The translations under genes were made by a program, and so were the position numbers. The notes under the pieces are model-generated. The model was not told the origin of the DNA and searched no databases. It saw only the letters and a program-made list of their open reading frames with translations. Shown here in pieces: positions 8,925 through 17,194 of a stretch of 64,000 nucleotides of DNA. Positions within the stretch are counted from its first letter, which is position 1, and every line of letters begins with the position of its first letter. Source of the stretch: SHZI01 sp963698405 (GTDB lineage Bacteria > Pseudomonadota > Gammaproteobacteria > Steroidobacterales > GCA-2729495). The stretch covers positions 372,001 to 436,000 of the forward strand of contig CAVOQT010000002.1 in assembly GCA_963698405.1 (NCBI GenBank), written 5' to 3'.

Positions 8925-10802
8925 GTGTTGAAGAAATTGCTTTCTTTGGGTGTGGTACTGGTATCGGCAGCGCTGGCGTCCTGTGGCGGTGGCGGTGACG
9001 GCACCATCAGTGGCGGAGGTGGTGGTGCCACTTCGGTTGGTTCTATAACTGTGCTTGCGTCTTCGCCGCAGCTCCAGTCAGATCAGTCACAGGCCAATAC
9101 AGTCACCATCACCGCACAGGTCAAGGATGAGAATAATGCGGTTCTTGAAGGCGTAACCGTTCAGTTTAGCGCAAGCTCTGGTTCGTTGGCTGTTACCCAG
9201 GCAGTCTCTGACAGTTTGGGTATGGCAGTCGCCCAGTTGTCCAACGGTACCAATCTCGCCAACCGGTCCATTACCGTCAACGCGCAGGCAGGTGGCGTGG
9301 AGGGCAGTGTGGCCGTGGATGTCGTGGGCACCTCCATCAGCATCACGGGTCCTGCGGCGCTCGCGCTGGATGACACAGGCGCCTACGTGGCAGCCCTGAA
9401 AGACTCCAAGAGCGTCGGGATTAGCCAGCAGACCGTAGCGCTGACCTCCGCCAATGGTAATACGATCGCGTCGTCAACCCTGACTACAGATACGAGCGGT
9501 AACGTGGATTTCAACCTTACCGCAGACATAGCAGGAAATGACACGCTGACTGTCAGCGGCCTGGGTTTGACAGCGACCAAGGCGGTATCAGTGTCCGGCG
9601 ATGCATTTGCCTTCACCGCACCGCTATCCGCGGCTGAGATCAATCTGGGCGTGGCACAGGCAGTCACCGTAAACTGGACAAAGTCCGGTGTTCCCCAAGC
9701 CGGCGAGACAATTACCTTCTCGGCTACCCGAGGCGTGCTGTCTGCATCTACTGCGGTCACAAATGGTTCTGGTGATGCATCGGTCACGATTACCGGTGCC
9801 AACTCCGGTTCTGCAGTGCTGACGGCGACCAATGATGAGGCGACCAGCACCAATCGTTCAATCGAGTTTGTTGCCGTTACACCCGCTACCGTTGATTTGC
9901 AGGCTTCACGGCTCACGATAGGTGTTGGCGAGCAGAGTGAACTGAGTGCGATTGTCCGGGATTCAGCCAATAATCTTGTGAAAAACAAGACGGTGGAGTT
10001 CCTGATTGCCAGCGGCAGCGGTGGAAGCCTGTCGCCAGGCACAGCCGTTACAGATAGTCAGGGGCTTGCAAAAGCGGTCTATACCGCAAGTGGGGCCACT
10101 GGTGCCGGTGGTGTGGAGATCAGCGCTACCGTACAGGGGACGGCTGTAAGCGATACTGTTGAATTGACGGTGGCCGGGCAGGCTTATTTTATAACCCTCG
10201 GTACCGGCAACACGCTCTTCGAACCTGATACTGCAAGATATGCAAAAGAGTGGAGTATCTCCGTCACCGATGTACAGGGCCGACCGGTATCCGGCCAGGC
10301 AATCCAGGCGAGTATCCGCTCCACGAGTTTCGTTCAGGGTCAGCTGGGCTGGGCAGACCCGCCCGGACTGTGGAGCTATGCGAGTAGTCTCTATTGCCCG
10401 GATGAAGACTTCGACAATAACGGAATACTGGATCTGGACGTTGAAGACGTAAACGGTAACGGCAGAATGGAAGCCGGCAATATCGCATCGGTTGCTGCCG
10501 TGCCTTCATCGGCTTCTTCGAGCGCACCGTGTGCAGCGCTTAATGCCCAAGGTGCGGAAGCACCTGTAGTGACCAACAGCCAAGGTAATGCGCGTGTCTG
10601 TGTGTTCTACCCGCAGAATTATGCGGAATGGGTTGAGGTCAGGCTCACAGCTACCGCACCGGTTGGTGGCAGTGAGTTCAGCAGTTCCAGCGTGTTTACA
10701 CTGCAGGTCTGGGCAGATGACGTCGATAGTGAAACCGATGCACCGCCGAACCAATACAGTCCTTTCGGCACCGTATTGAACTGCGCTACTTCACCGCCAT
10801 AA
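8925..10802 (+). CDS. Secreted lipoprotein with bacterial Ig-like (Big_1/invasin-type) repeats
   Basis: A 625-residue predicted lipoprotein with lipobox LASC (Cys20), followed by a Gly-rich linker. About four invasin-type Ig-like repeats follow between residues 40 and 430, recognisable from recurring V..G.TVTFS.. / G.A.V.LT.G strands. The C-terminal third differs and carries acidic DEDFDNNG...DVNGNG spacing near residues 485-515, like calcium-binding loops. The start is GTG with GAGAGGA upstream. It lies 55 bases after pilQ on the same strand and ends at a strong terminator, so it may be co-transcribed with the pilus genes. Its codon use is more AT-rich than that of pilQ. A surface adhesin or pilus-linked role is inference. 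Confidence 0.8.
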   Translation: MLKKLLSLGVVLVSAALASCGGGGDGTISGGGGGATSVGSITVLASSPQLQSDQSQANTVTITAQVKDENNAVLEGVTVQFSASSGSLAVTQAVSDSLGMAVAQLSNGTNLANRSITVNAQAGGVEGSVAVDVVGTSISITGPAALALDDTGAYVAALKDSKSVGISQQTVALTSANGNTIASSTLTTDTSGNVDFNLTADIAGNDTLTVSGLGLTATKAVSVSGDAFAFTAPLSAAEINLGVAQAVTVNWTKSGVPQAGETITFSATRGVLSASTAVTNGSGDASVTITGANSGSAVLTATNDEATSTNRSIEFVAVTPATVDLQASRLTIGVGEQSELSAIVRDSANNLVKNKTVEFLIASGSGGSLSPGTAVTDSQGLAKAVYTASGATGAGGVEISATVQGTAVSDTVELTVAGQAYFITLGTGNTLFEPDTARYAKEWSISVTDVQGRPVSGQAIQASIRSTSFVQGQLGWADPPGLWSYASSLYCPDEDFDNNGILDLDVEDVNGNGRMEAGNIASVAAVPSSASSSAPCAALNAQGAEAPVVTNSQGNARVCVFYPQNYAEWVEVRLTATAPVGGSEFSSSSVFTLQVWADDVDSETDAPPNQYSPFGTVLNCATSPP

Positions 10803-10830
10803 GCCGTACCTGACTTTCGGAGCAGCAAGA

Positions 10831-10860
10831 CAGGCCGGCGCAAGCCGGCCTGTTTCTTTT
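10831..10860 (+). terminator. Rho-independent terminator after the Ig-like lipoprotein gene
   Basis: A perfect 9-bp inverted repeat CAGGCCGGC-GCAA-GCCGGCCTG (10831-10852) is followed by TTTCTTTT. It lies 29 bases after the stop codon and 46 bases before aroK, and probably ends the pil transcript. Confidence 0.85.
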
Positions 10861-10905
10861 GGGGCACCGGTTGACGATATCGCGCTGATCGCAAACACTG
10901 CTTCA

Positions 10906-11433
10906 ATGCAGCCTGAAACCAGCATCTTTCTCGTCGGCCCGATGGGCTCCGGCAAGTCGGCAGTCGGCAAACGGCTGGCCCGTGAACTGGGCCGCGAATT
11001 CATCGACAGTGATCACCTCATTGAGGCGCGCAGCGGGGTGGATATCCCGTTCATCTTCGAACGTGAAGGTGAGGCCGGGTTTCGCGAACGTGAATGCCGG
11101 ATCATCGATGAAGTGACGCAGCAGCCAGGCATCGTGCTGGCTACTGGCGGCGGGTCGGCCCAGAACCCGGAGAGCCGCGCCAGGCTGCATGAACGGGGTT
11201 TGGTCGTCTATCTGCATACCGGCGTCGACCACCAGCTCAAACGTACCGGCGGCGGCCGGGGGCGGCCGCTGCTGAAGAATGGCAACCCACGTGAAATCCT
11301 CACCCGGCTGATGGCGGTCCGCGAGCCGCAGTTCCGCGAGATCGCACATCTGGTCATCGATACGGACAGCCGCAAGGTGGCGTCGGTGGTCAGCGAAATC
11401 TGCCAGTACGTCGCCAGCCAGTCCTCACAGTGA
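10906..11433 (+). CDS. aroK: Shikimate kinase
   Basis: The 175-residue cytoplasmic kinase phosphorylates shikimate at the 3-hydroxyl in chorismate synthesis. The P-loop GPMGSGKS is at residues 11-18, the shikimate-binding SDHLIEARSG follows, then GGGSAQ near 77 and the lid RGRPLL near 118. Length is that of AroK. It begins after the terminator closing the pil region and is followed 13 bases later by aroB, the conserved aroKB pair in gammaproteobacteria. Confidence 0.96.
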   Translation: MQPETSIFLVGPMGSGKSAVGKRLARELGREFIDSDHLIEARSGVDIPFIFEREGEAGFRERECRIIDEVTQQPGIVLATGGGSAQNPESRARLHERGLVVYLHTGVDHQLKRTGGGRGRPLLKNGNPREILTRLMAVREPQFREIAHLVIDTDSRKVASVVSEICQYVASQSSQ

Positions 11434-11446
11434 GTAACATGCGCGG

Positions 11447-12541
11447 ATGTCACAATCGATGCTGATCACCCTGTCGGTAGACCTCGGTCTGCGCAGCTAT
11501 CCCATTCTGATTGGCAGCGGCCTGCTGTCGCAGCCGATGGTTCTTGAGCCGTATCTGAAGCATCGCGACGTCATGGTTGTCACCAACGACACCGTAGGTC
11601 CGATCTATCTGGGCCCGCTGCGCAGCCTGCTGAGCGGCTGCCGGGTCAACAGCTTCAGCCTGCCGGATGGTGAACGCCACAAGACCATGGCGACGGTGAA
11701 TTCCGTACTCGATGCGCTGGTCGCTGGCCGCTACGGGCGTGATGCGGTGGTCATTGCGCTGGGCGGCGGCGTGGTCGGCGACATTGCCGGCTTTGCGGCA
11801 GCCATCTATCAGCGCGGGGTGGATTTCCTGCAGGTGCCGACCACCCTGCTGGCCCAGGTGGACTCGGCCGTGGGCGGCAAGACCGGCGTCAATCACCCGG
11901 GTGGCAAGAACCTGATCGGCTCCTTTCATCAGCCGCTGTGTGTGCTGGCCGATACCGATACCCTGCAGACCCTGCCGGATCGCGAGCTGTCGGCTGGTCT
12001 GGCTGAAGTCGTGAAGTACGGCCTGATTGCCGATGCAGCATTTTTCGACTGGATAGAAGCGCATGCCCAAAGCCTGTTGCAGCGTGATCCGGCCGCCTTG
12101 CGCCATGTGATACGCCGCTCCTGCGAACTCAAGGCCGAGATCGTTGCGCAGGATGAACGCGAGCATGGCCGCCGCGCATTGCTCAATCTGGGGCATACCT
12201 TTGGCCATGCGATTGAACTGCATGCCGGTTATGGCGAGTGGTTGCATGGTGAAGCGGTAGCGGCGGGCACCTGCATGGCAGCAGCGTTTTCGCAGCGTCT
12301 CGGTGCCATCGATAGCGCCACCGTAGAGCGTATCCGCCGACTGTTCAGTCGGCTGCACTTGCCGGTCGATCCACCGGGCGTCGATCCGGGGAAGTTTCTG
12401 GCTGCGATGGGCATGGACAAGAAAGTCATCGCGGGGCAGATCCGGTTGGTGCTCCTCGACCGCATCGGCGTCGGCCGTATTACGGCCGAGTACGCGCCAC
12501 ACGACCTGGCTGATTTCCTGCGCGAGCAGTTCGTACGGTGA
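11447..12541 (+). CDS. aroB: 3-dehydroquinate synthase
   Basis: The 364-residue NAD- and metal-dependent enzyme converts DAHP to 3-dehydroquinate, the second step of the shikimate pathway. The NAD-binding GGGVVGDIAGFAAAIYQRG, the substrate loop DSAVGGKTGVN and HPGGKN are present. The metal ligands lie in AEVVKYG, NLGHTFGHAIE and EWLHGEA. Length is standard. It follows aroK and overlaps the next gene by four bases (GTGA), so all three are probably one operon. Confidence 0.97.
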   Translation: MSQSMLITLSVDLGLRSYPILIGSGLLSQPMVLEPYLKHRDVMVVTNDTVGPIYLGPLRSLLSGCRVNSFSLPDGERHKTMATVNSVLDALVAGRYGRDAVVIALGGGVVGDIAGFAAAIYQRGVDFLQVPTTLLAQVDSAVGGKTGVNHPGGKNLIGSFHQPLCVLADTDTLQTLPDRELSAGLAEVVKYGLIADAAFFDWIEAHAQSLLQRDPAALRHVIRRSCELKAEIVAQDEREHGRRALLNLGHTFGHAIELHAGYGEWLHGEAVAAGTCMAAAFSQRLGAIDSATVERIRRLFSRLHLPVDPPGVDPGKFLAAMGMDKKVIAGQIRLVLLDRIGVGRITAEYAPHDLADFLREQFVR

Positions 12542-13737
12542 AAAAAGCCCGGCCGCGCATTCGGCGGACCGGATCAGGTATCGGTCTGGCAGCCTGTGCG
12601 GCGCGTACAGAGTCCGGTCGTGGCCGGCAATATCCGGAACCGGTACATGCCTACCGGAGTGAATTCCAGCGCGATCGTGACCGGGTGATTCATTCCGGTG
12701 GCTTCCGCCGTCTCGTCTACAAGACCCAGGTGTTCATCAACCACGAGGGTGACTTGTATCGCACCCGCCTTACGCATTCGCTTGAAGTGGCACAGATTGC
12801 CCGCACCGTCGCCCGCGCCCTGAAGCTGAATGAGGAGCTGGTCGAGGCCATTGCGCTGGCTCACGATCTGGGCCACCCACCATTCGGTCATGCTGGCGAG
12901 GATGCGCTGGATGAGTGCATGAAACCGTGGGGCGGTTTCGAACACAATCTGCAGTCCCTGCGCGTGGTCGATGAACTTGAAGAGCGTTACCTGGCGTTTC
13001 CGGGTCTGAACCTCTGTTTTGAAACCCGTGAAGGCATACTCAAGCACTGCTCGCGACGCAACGCCCGCCAGCTCGGTGCCGTCGGTGAGCGCTTTCTGCT
13101 GCGGCAGCAGCCGGGCCTGGAGGCGCAGGTCGTGAATCTGGCCGACGAGATTGCCTATAACAATCACGATGTCGATGACGGCCTGCGCTCCGGTCTGCTG
13201 ACCGAGGACGCGCTGAGTGCGGTGCCCTTGTTCCGGCGCCACCATGCACCGCTGCTGAGCGCCAATCCACACGCATCACGCCGTGCACTGATCCATGAAA
13301 CCATCCGCGGCATGATCAACGAAGTGGTTACCGACCTGGTCGAAACCACTCGCAAAAACCTTGCCGCCCATGAGCTGAGATCCATCGACGATGTGCGGGT
13401 GCTCAAAGCCCCATTGGCCGGACTCAGCCCGGCGGTGCGTACTGCGCACCTTGGCCTGAAGCGCTTTCTGCATCGGTACCTGTACCGGCATGAACGTGTG
13501 CTCGATGTGACCTCGCGTGCGCAGAACATGCTGAAGGAGTTGTTTGGTTGTTACATGAACGGCCCTGAAGCGATGCCGGCCGAACACTCGACGCGGGCGC
13601 GTCAGTGGGAGGCTGAGCGCGGCGAGCCGGGTCGGGCGCTTGCAGTGGCCGACTACGTGGCCGGCATGACTGACCGCTACGCTTACGCGGAGTACCGACG
13701 CCTTATAGATGCCAAAGCAGAGCCCCAGGGGCTGTAG
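12538..13737 (+). CDS. Deoxyguanosinetriphosphate triphosphohydrolase-like protein (HD-domain dNTPase)
   Basis: The 399-residue HD-superfamily enzyme would cleave dNTPs to deoxynucleosides and tripolyphosphate. The motif H...HD is visible as RLTHSLEVAQIAR (His near 80) and AHDLGHPPFGHAGED (His109-Asp110), with a later NHDVDDG Asp. The N-terminal YRSEFQRDRDRVIHSGGFRRL is characteristic of the dgt-like family. The GTG start overlaps the aroB stop. Length fits the type 2 dGTPase-like subfamily rather than the longer E. coli Dgt, so I give no symbol. Its position after aroB is common in this class. Confidence 0.92.
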   Translation: MKKARPRIRRTGSGIGLAACAARTESGRGRQYPEPVHAYRSEFQRDRDRVIHSGGFRRLVYKTQVFINHEGDLYRTRLTHSLEVAQIARTVARALKLNEELVEAIALAHDLGHPPFGHAGEDALDECMKPWGGFEHNLQSLRVVDELEERYLAFPGLNLCFETREGILKHCSRRNARQLGAVGERFLLRQQPGLEAQVVNLADEIAYNNHDVDDGLRSGLLTEDALSAVPLFRRHHAPLLSANPHASRRALIHETIRGMINEVVTDLVETTRKNLAAHELRSIDDVRVLKAPLAGLSPAVRTAHLGLKRFLHRYLYRHERVLDVTSRAQNMLKELFGCYMNGPEAMPAEHSTRARQWEAERGEPGRALAVADYVAGMTDRYAYAEYRRLIDAKAEPQGL

Positions 13738-13743
13738 CCACCC

Positions 13744-15123
13744 ATGAAAGCACCTGCCAGCAAGCGCGCTCGACTGACCGAAGGCCCGGTCAGCAAGGCG
13801 ATCCTGTCGCTGATGCTGCCGATGATGCTCGGCATGGTGGCCATACTGACCAACAATCTCGCCGGAGCGTTCTTCATCGCGCGGATCAGCACCGAGCAAC
13901 TCGCCGCTATCAGCTTCACTTTCCCGGTGAGCTTCATCGTCGGCGCGATGGCGATGTCGCTGGGTACCGGCACATCCTCAGTGGTGTCGCGGCTGTTTGG
14001 TGCGGAGGATCGGGATCAGATCAAGCGCATTACCACGCATGCCATGCTGCTTGGCGTGTTGTGCGGCCTGGTGATTCTCGCCATTGGCCTGTTGACGATC
14101 GATCCGGTGTTCCGGCTGCTCGGTGCGGATGAGAACATCCTGCCGTACATCCACCGCTATATGCGTATCTATTACTGGGGTGGCATCTTCATCGTCGCAC
14201 CGATGATCGCCAATTCGGTGTTGCGTGCCGCCGGGGATGCCAAGCGGCCGGCGATGATCATGTCCACGGCTGCCCTGCTCAATATCTGCATCGACCCGAT
14301 ACTCATCTTTGGCCTGTTTGGCTTCCCGCGCATGGAGATCGAGGGCGCGGCGCTCGGTGGTGTGATTGCCAACATCCTGACCATGTTTGCCTCGATGTTT
14401 TTCGTGATGTACCGGGAGCGTCTGGTGAATATCAGCTCGCTGGACACGCACCTCATCATGGACTCGTGGCGCCGCATACTGCATGTGGGCCTGCCATCGC
14501 TGACCAGCAGCCTTGTCGCCCCGGTCACGACGGCCTTCATCACCTATCAGATCGCGACCTTCGGCCAGGAATCGGTGGCCGGCTTTGGTATCGCCTCGCG
14601 TATCGAGGGTCTGTCGCTGCTGGCCATGATGGCGCTGTCGGCGGCCATGACGCCATTTGTCGGCCAGAACTTCGGCGCCCGGCGGCTGGACCGCGTGGGC
14701 GAGGGGATTCGCTTTGCCTACCGCTTCTCGCTGTTCTACGGCTTGGGGATCGGCGCTTTCATGCTGTTGTTCGGCGGCGTGATCGTCGATCTGTTCGGTG
14801 TGCAGGGTGCAGCCAGAGAGACGGCACTGCTGCATATGCATGTGGTGCCGGTCAGCTATATCGCGCTGGGCTGTGCGATGACGGTGAATGGTTCGCTGAA
14901 TGCGATGGGCAAGCCGGTAGCGGCGATGTGGATTTCGATGTCACGCACCATCGCGGTCTATGCGCCGCTGGCCTGGTTGCTGTCGCAGTTCTTTGGCCTG
15001 GTTGGCATCTTCATTGCGGCAGCATCCGCCAATGCGATTGCGGGCGGGATCGGGGTGTTCTGGTTACGCCTTGTCTACCGTGAAGCGGTAGCCGACCAGT
15101 CGCTCAAGATGCGTCCTGCGTAG
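13744..15123 (+). CDS. MATE family multidrug/toxin efflux transporter
   Basis: A 459-residue inner-membrane protein with about twelve hydrophobic segments in two homologous halves. It begins with the MATE-typical LTEGPVSKAILSLMLPMMLGM and has the second-half counterpart GLPSLTSSLVAPVTTAFITYQI near 250. Family members export cationic drugs or metabolites using a Na+ or H+ gradient. It starts six bases after the dNTPase stop and probably shares its transcript. Its last 20 bases overlap the end of the convergent small gene. The substrate is unknown. Confidence 0.9.
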   Translation: MKAPASKRARLTEGPVSKAILSLMLPMMLGMVAILTNNLAGAFFIARISTEQLAAISFTFPVSFIVGAMAMSLGTGTSSVVSRLFGAEDRDQIKRITTHAMLLGVLCGLVILAIGLLTIDPVFRLLGADENILPYIHRYMRIYYWGGIFIVAPMIANSVLRAAGDAKRPAMIMSTAALLNICIDPILIFGLFGFPRMEIEGAALGGVIANILTMFASMFFVMYRERLVNISSLDTHLIMDSWRRILHVGLPSLTSSLVAPVTTAFITYQIATFGQESVAGFGIASRIEGLSLLAMMALSAAMTPFVGQNFGARRLDRVGEGIRFAYRFSLFYGLGIGAFMLLFGGVIVDLFGVQGAARETALLHMHVVPVSYIALGCAMTVNGSLNAMGKPVAAMWISMSRTIAVYAPLAWLLSQFFGLVGIFIAAASANAIAGGIGVFWLRLVYREAVADQSLKMRPA

Positions 15124-15400
15124 CGCTCTTTTTCTTGCGGCCCGGGCTCAGGTGTACGCGGCCGGTCTTGCCGCGGCGACGCTCGTTGAGGCGTTCGATG
15201 ATTTCCTTTACCGAACGCTCAATGTGGGCGTGGCTGCCCTGCAGATGGCCAACGATGGTGTTGTGCCCCTGCGTAATGACGTAGCGATGCCAGTTGGTCG
15301 TATCCACACCGGAAGGCGGTTCTGCCTTGGTGATCGACTGAAGGGCAAAGGGATCAGCGTCCAGCGGCGAGGGCTGGCGAAGGGGGGTCGGAGCGGCCAT
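15104..15400 (-). CDS. Small conserved hypothetical protein
   Basis: A 98-residue protein read from the internal ATG (MAAPTPLRQ...); a longer frame extends to 15484 but lacks a better start. It has a central segment VDTTNWHRYVITQGHNTIVG and a helix HIERSVKEIIERLNERR, and ends in a basic tail (GRKKKS). No signal peptide or known catalytic motif is visible. It converges on the MATE gene with a 20-base overlap. The function is unknown. The G+C-rich codon use and sensible composition favour a real gene. Confidence 0.55.
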   Translation of the reverse strand: MAAPTPLRQPSPLDADPFALQSITKAEPPSGVDTTNWHRYVITQGHNTIVGHLQGSHAHIERSVKEIIERLNERRRGKTGRVHLSPGRKKKSATQDAS

Positions 15401-15520
15401 GCGGCAGGATACGCTGTTTCTCGGCCGGCCGCGACGGTTCCGGTACGCTAAACGCGGCGGGACCGGTTTTATGACCGCCGGCACAGTCTGGTTTGCGCCT
15501 GCAATTTAAGCTATTCAGTC

Positions 15521-16195
15521 ATGGAGAATAGGCGCAACTACTACCGTATCTTGCACGTCCAGCCGGACGCGCCGACGGAAATCATCAAGTCCAGCTACCG
15601 GACACTGATGCAAAAACTGCGTATGCACCCGGATCTGGGTGGCGATCAGTGGAGTGCCACGCTGATCAACGAGGCCTATGAAACCCTGATGGATCAGTCC
15701 AAGCGGACCGAATATGATCGCCACGCCGGCGATGCTGCAAGCGCGTCAGGTACCGTGACAGGGCGTCTGTCGGCCTGTGTGTATTGCCGTACAGCACATG
15801 GCCATGCTGACGAGATTCCGCGTGAAGCCATGTGCGCCGCCTGCGGCAGTCCCTTGCAGCCTGCGGCACAGCAACGCATGGAAACGGTCGGCAAACGCGC
15901 CACCAGCCGTCTGGCTCGCCGCTATCCACTGACTTTTTTTCATGGTTGGCCGCTGCAGGGGCCGTTCAGCGGTGAATCACGCGATATCTCGCTTGGTGGT
16001 CTGCAGTTTGTCACCGTCGGCGCGGTGGCAACTTCCCAGTTGCTCAAGCTGAGCTGTGATCCGCTCAGTGCCGTGGTGCGGGTGATCGCCTGTACGCCTG
16101 TCGATGACCCCAGGTTCCGCTGGCTGGTGCGCGCTGAATATCTGACGGTGTGCTTTCGTCGCTCACGCGGCGCTTTCCTGTCAGCCAGGGCCTGA
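15521..16195 (+). CDS. J-domain protein with zinc-finger-like cysteines and PilZ-like C-terminus
   Basis: A 224-residue cytoplasmic fusion. Residues 5-66 form a J domain with an intact HPD tripeptide (36-38), expected to stimulate a DnaK/Hsp70 ATPase. Residues 86-108 hold two CxxC pairs (Cys86, 89, 105, 108) that could bind zinc. The C-terminal part (about 130-220) has RRYPL (133-137) and DISLGG (155-160), which recall the RxxxR and DxSxxG signature of c-di-GMP-binding PilZ domains, though the first motif is imperfect. The gene is single, with no close co-directional partner. A link between chaperone activity and c-di-GMP is inference. Confidence 0.72.
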   Translation: MENRRNYYRILHVQPDAPTEIIKSSYRTLMQKLRMHPDLGGDQWSATLINEAYETLMDQSKRTEYDRHAGDAASASGTVTGRLSACVYCRTAHGHADEIPREAMCAACGSPLQPAAQQRMETVGKRATSRLARRYPLTFFHGWPLQGPFSGESRDISLGGLQFVTVGAVATSQLLKLSCDPLSAVVRVIACTPVDDPRFRWLVRAEYLTVCFRRSRGAFLSARA

Positions 16196-16209
16196 GCCTT
16201 TCACCTGTT

Positions 16210-16971
16210 TCAAGGCGCTGAAGCCGCCATGCTCTGCAGAGCATTCAGCATGGCGGTGACTACGATGTCCTGTTGCGCTTCGCGCGAAATCTGCGGCGTC
16301 CACTGCTCCTTGTAGCCGCCTCCGTCAAACGAACCGAAGTACATGTGGATGCCGCCGGGCACCGGTACCCAGGTGCTGCTGATCGGGTATAGATGGCGCA
16401 TCGCCTCGAGCTTCTCCGGTGCTGCGCCTTCCAGCGTGGCGCGGTGGATGTGCCAGACCGGCAGAGCCGAATCAGCGAGGTTGTTCTGTTCGGGTGGATA
16501 GGAATCCCAGACGATCAGGCCGGCCAGATCCTGCTGGTGATGAAAGGCGTAGTAGCCGGCCATCGCACCGCCCATCGAATGGCCAGCGATAACCCAGCGT
16601 TTGATCTCCGGATAGGCGGCGCGCACCTCGTCCGCACGGCTCGGAGCAAAGATCGCAAAATTACGCGGCATCGGTACATCCACTACCAGATAGCCGCGAT
16701 CTGCCACGCGATGAAAGACCGGTGCATAGCCACGACTGTCGCAGTTTGCGCCCGGATAGAAAATCACGCCAAGGCTGGGCTCAACGGTCGTGGGCCTGAA
16801 GGCAATGTACTTGCCATCCTCGACGGTGACGCGAGCGTCCGATTGCATGGCAGCCAGTGCCTCGGTTGTCGGCTTGGCCAGTGAGACCTCACCCCATACG
16901 AAGAAACCAGCGACTGCAAGCACCAGCAGGATCAACAGTCCGCCCCCGCTGTACTTCAGAAACTTCTTCAT
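16210..16971 (-). CDS. Membrane-anchored alpha/beta hydrolase
   Basis: A 253-residue protein with an N-terminal membrane anchor or signal (residues 7-28, GGGLLILLVLAVAGFFVWG) and an alpha/beta hydrolase fold. The nucleophile elbow is GHSMGG (Ser near 130), with an acid candidate in IVWDSYPP and His in PGGIHMYFG. This matches the small dienelactone-hydrolase-like/Abhydrolase_5 group, whose members act as esterases or lipases at the envelope. It converges with the J-domain gene, 14 bases from its stop. The substrate is unknown. Confidence 0.8.
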   Translation of the reverse strand: MKKFLKYSGGGLLILLVLAVAGFFVWGEVSLAKPTTEALAAMQSDARVTVEDGKYIAFRPTTVEPSLGVIFYPGANCDSRGYAPVFHRVADRGYLVVDVPMPRNFAIFAPSRADEVRAAYPEIKRWVIAGHSMGGAMAGYYAFHHQQDLAGLIVWDSYPPEQNNLADSALPVWHIHRATLEGAAPEKLEAMRHLYPISSTWVPVPGGIHMYFGSFDGGGYKEQWTPQISREAQQDIVVTAMLNALQSMAASAP

Positions 16972-17051
16972 TCCCGGCTGCTCCAGTCTGTTGTCCCGTG
17001 TCGTCCAAGCCTAGCACTGCACCCTGCTTGTGGTGACGCTTTTTAGCCTGC

Positions 17052-17072
17052 ACGACACTTACTGTCGTTTTT
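17052..17072 (+). terminator. Small hairpin with T-tract upstream of the RHS gene
   Basis: ACGACA-CTTAC-TGTCGT (17052-17068) is followed by TTTT. It points rightward, toward the RHS gene, and no rightward gene lies immediately before it. It could be an attenuator or a spurious hairpin. Confidence 0.35.
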
Positions 17073-17194
17073 CACTGCATTCGAACCGCAGTCGTACAAA
17101 GCTGTGGTTTTACCGGCTTATCCGCATCGCAATGCCTGGTGTCCGGCTGTTCATATAGGTATCCGCCAGCAATGCCCATATGCCGGAGAAAAAT

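Noticed and set aside
8925..10802. The Ig-like lipoprotein as a type V intimin-like autotransporter
   Set aside because: It has a lipobox rather than a beta-barrel and no LysM/intimin barrel segment.
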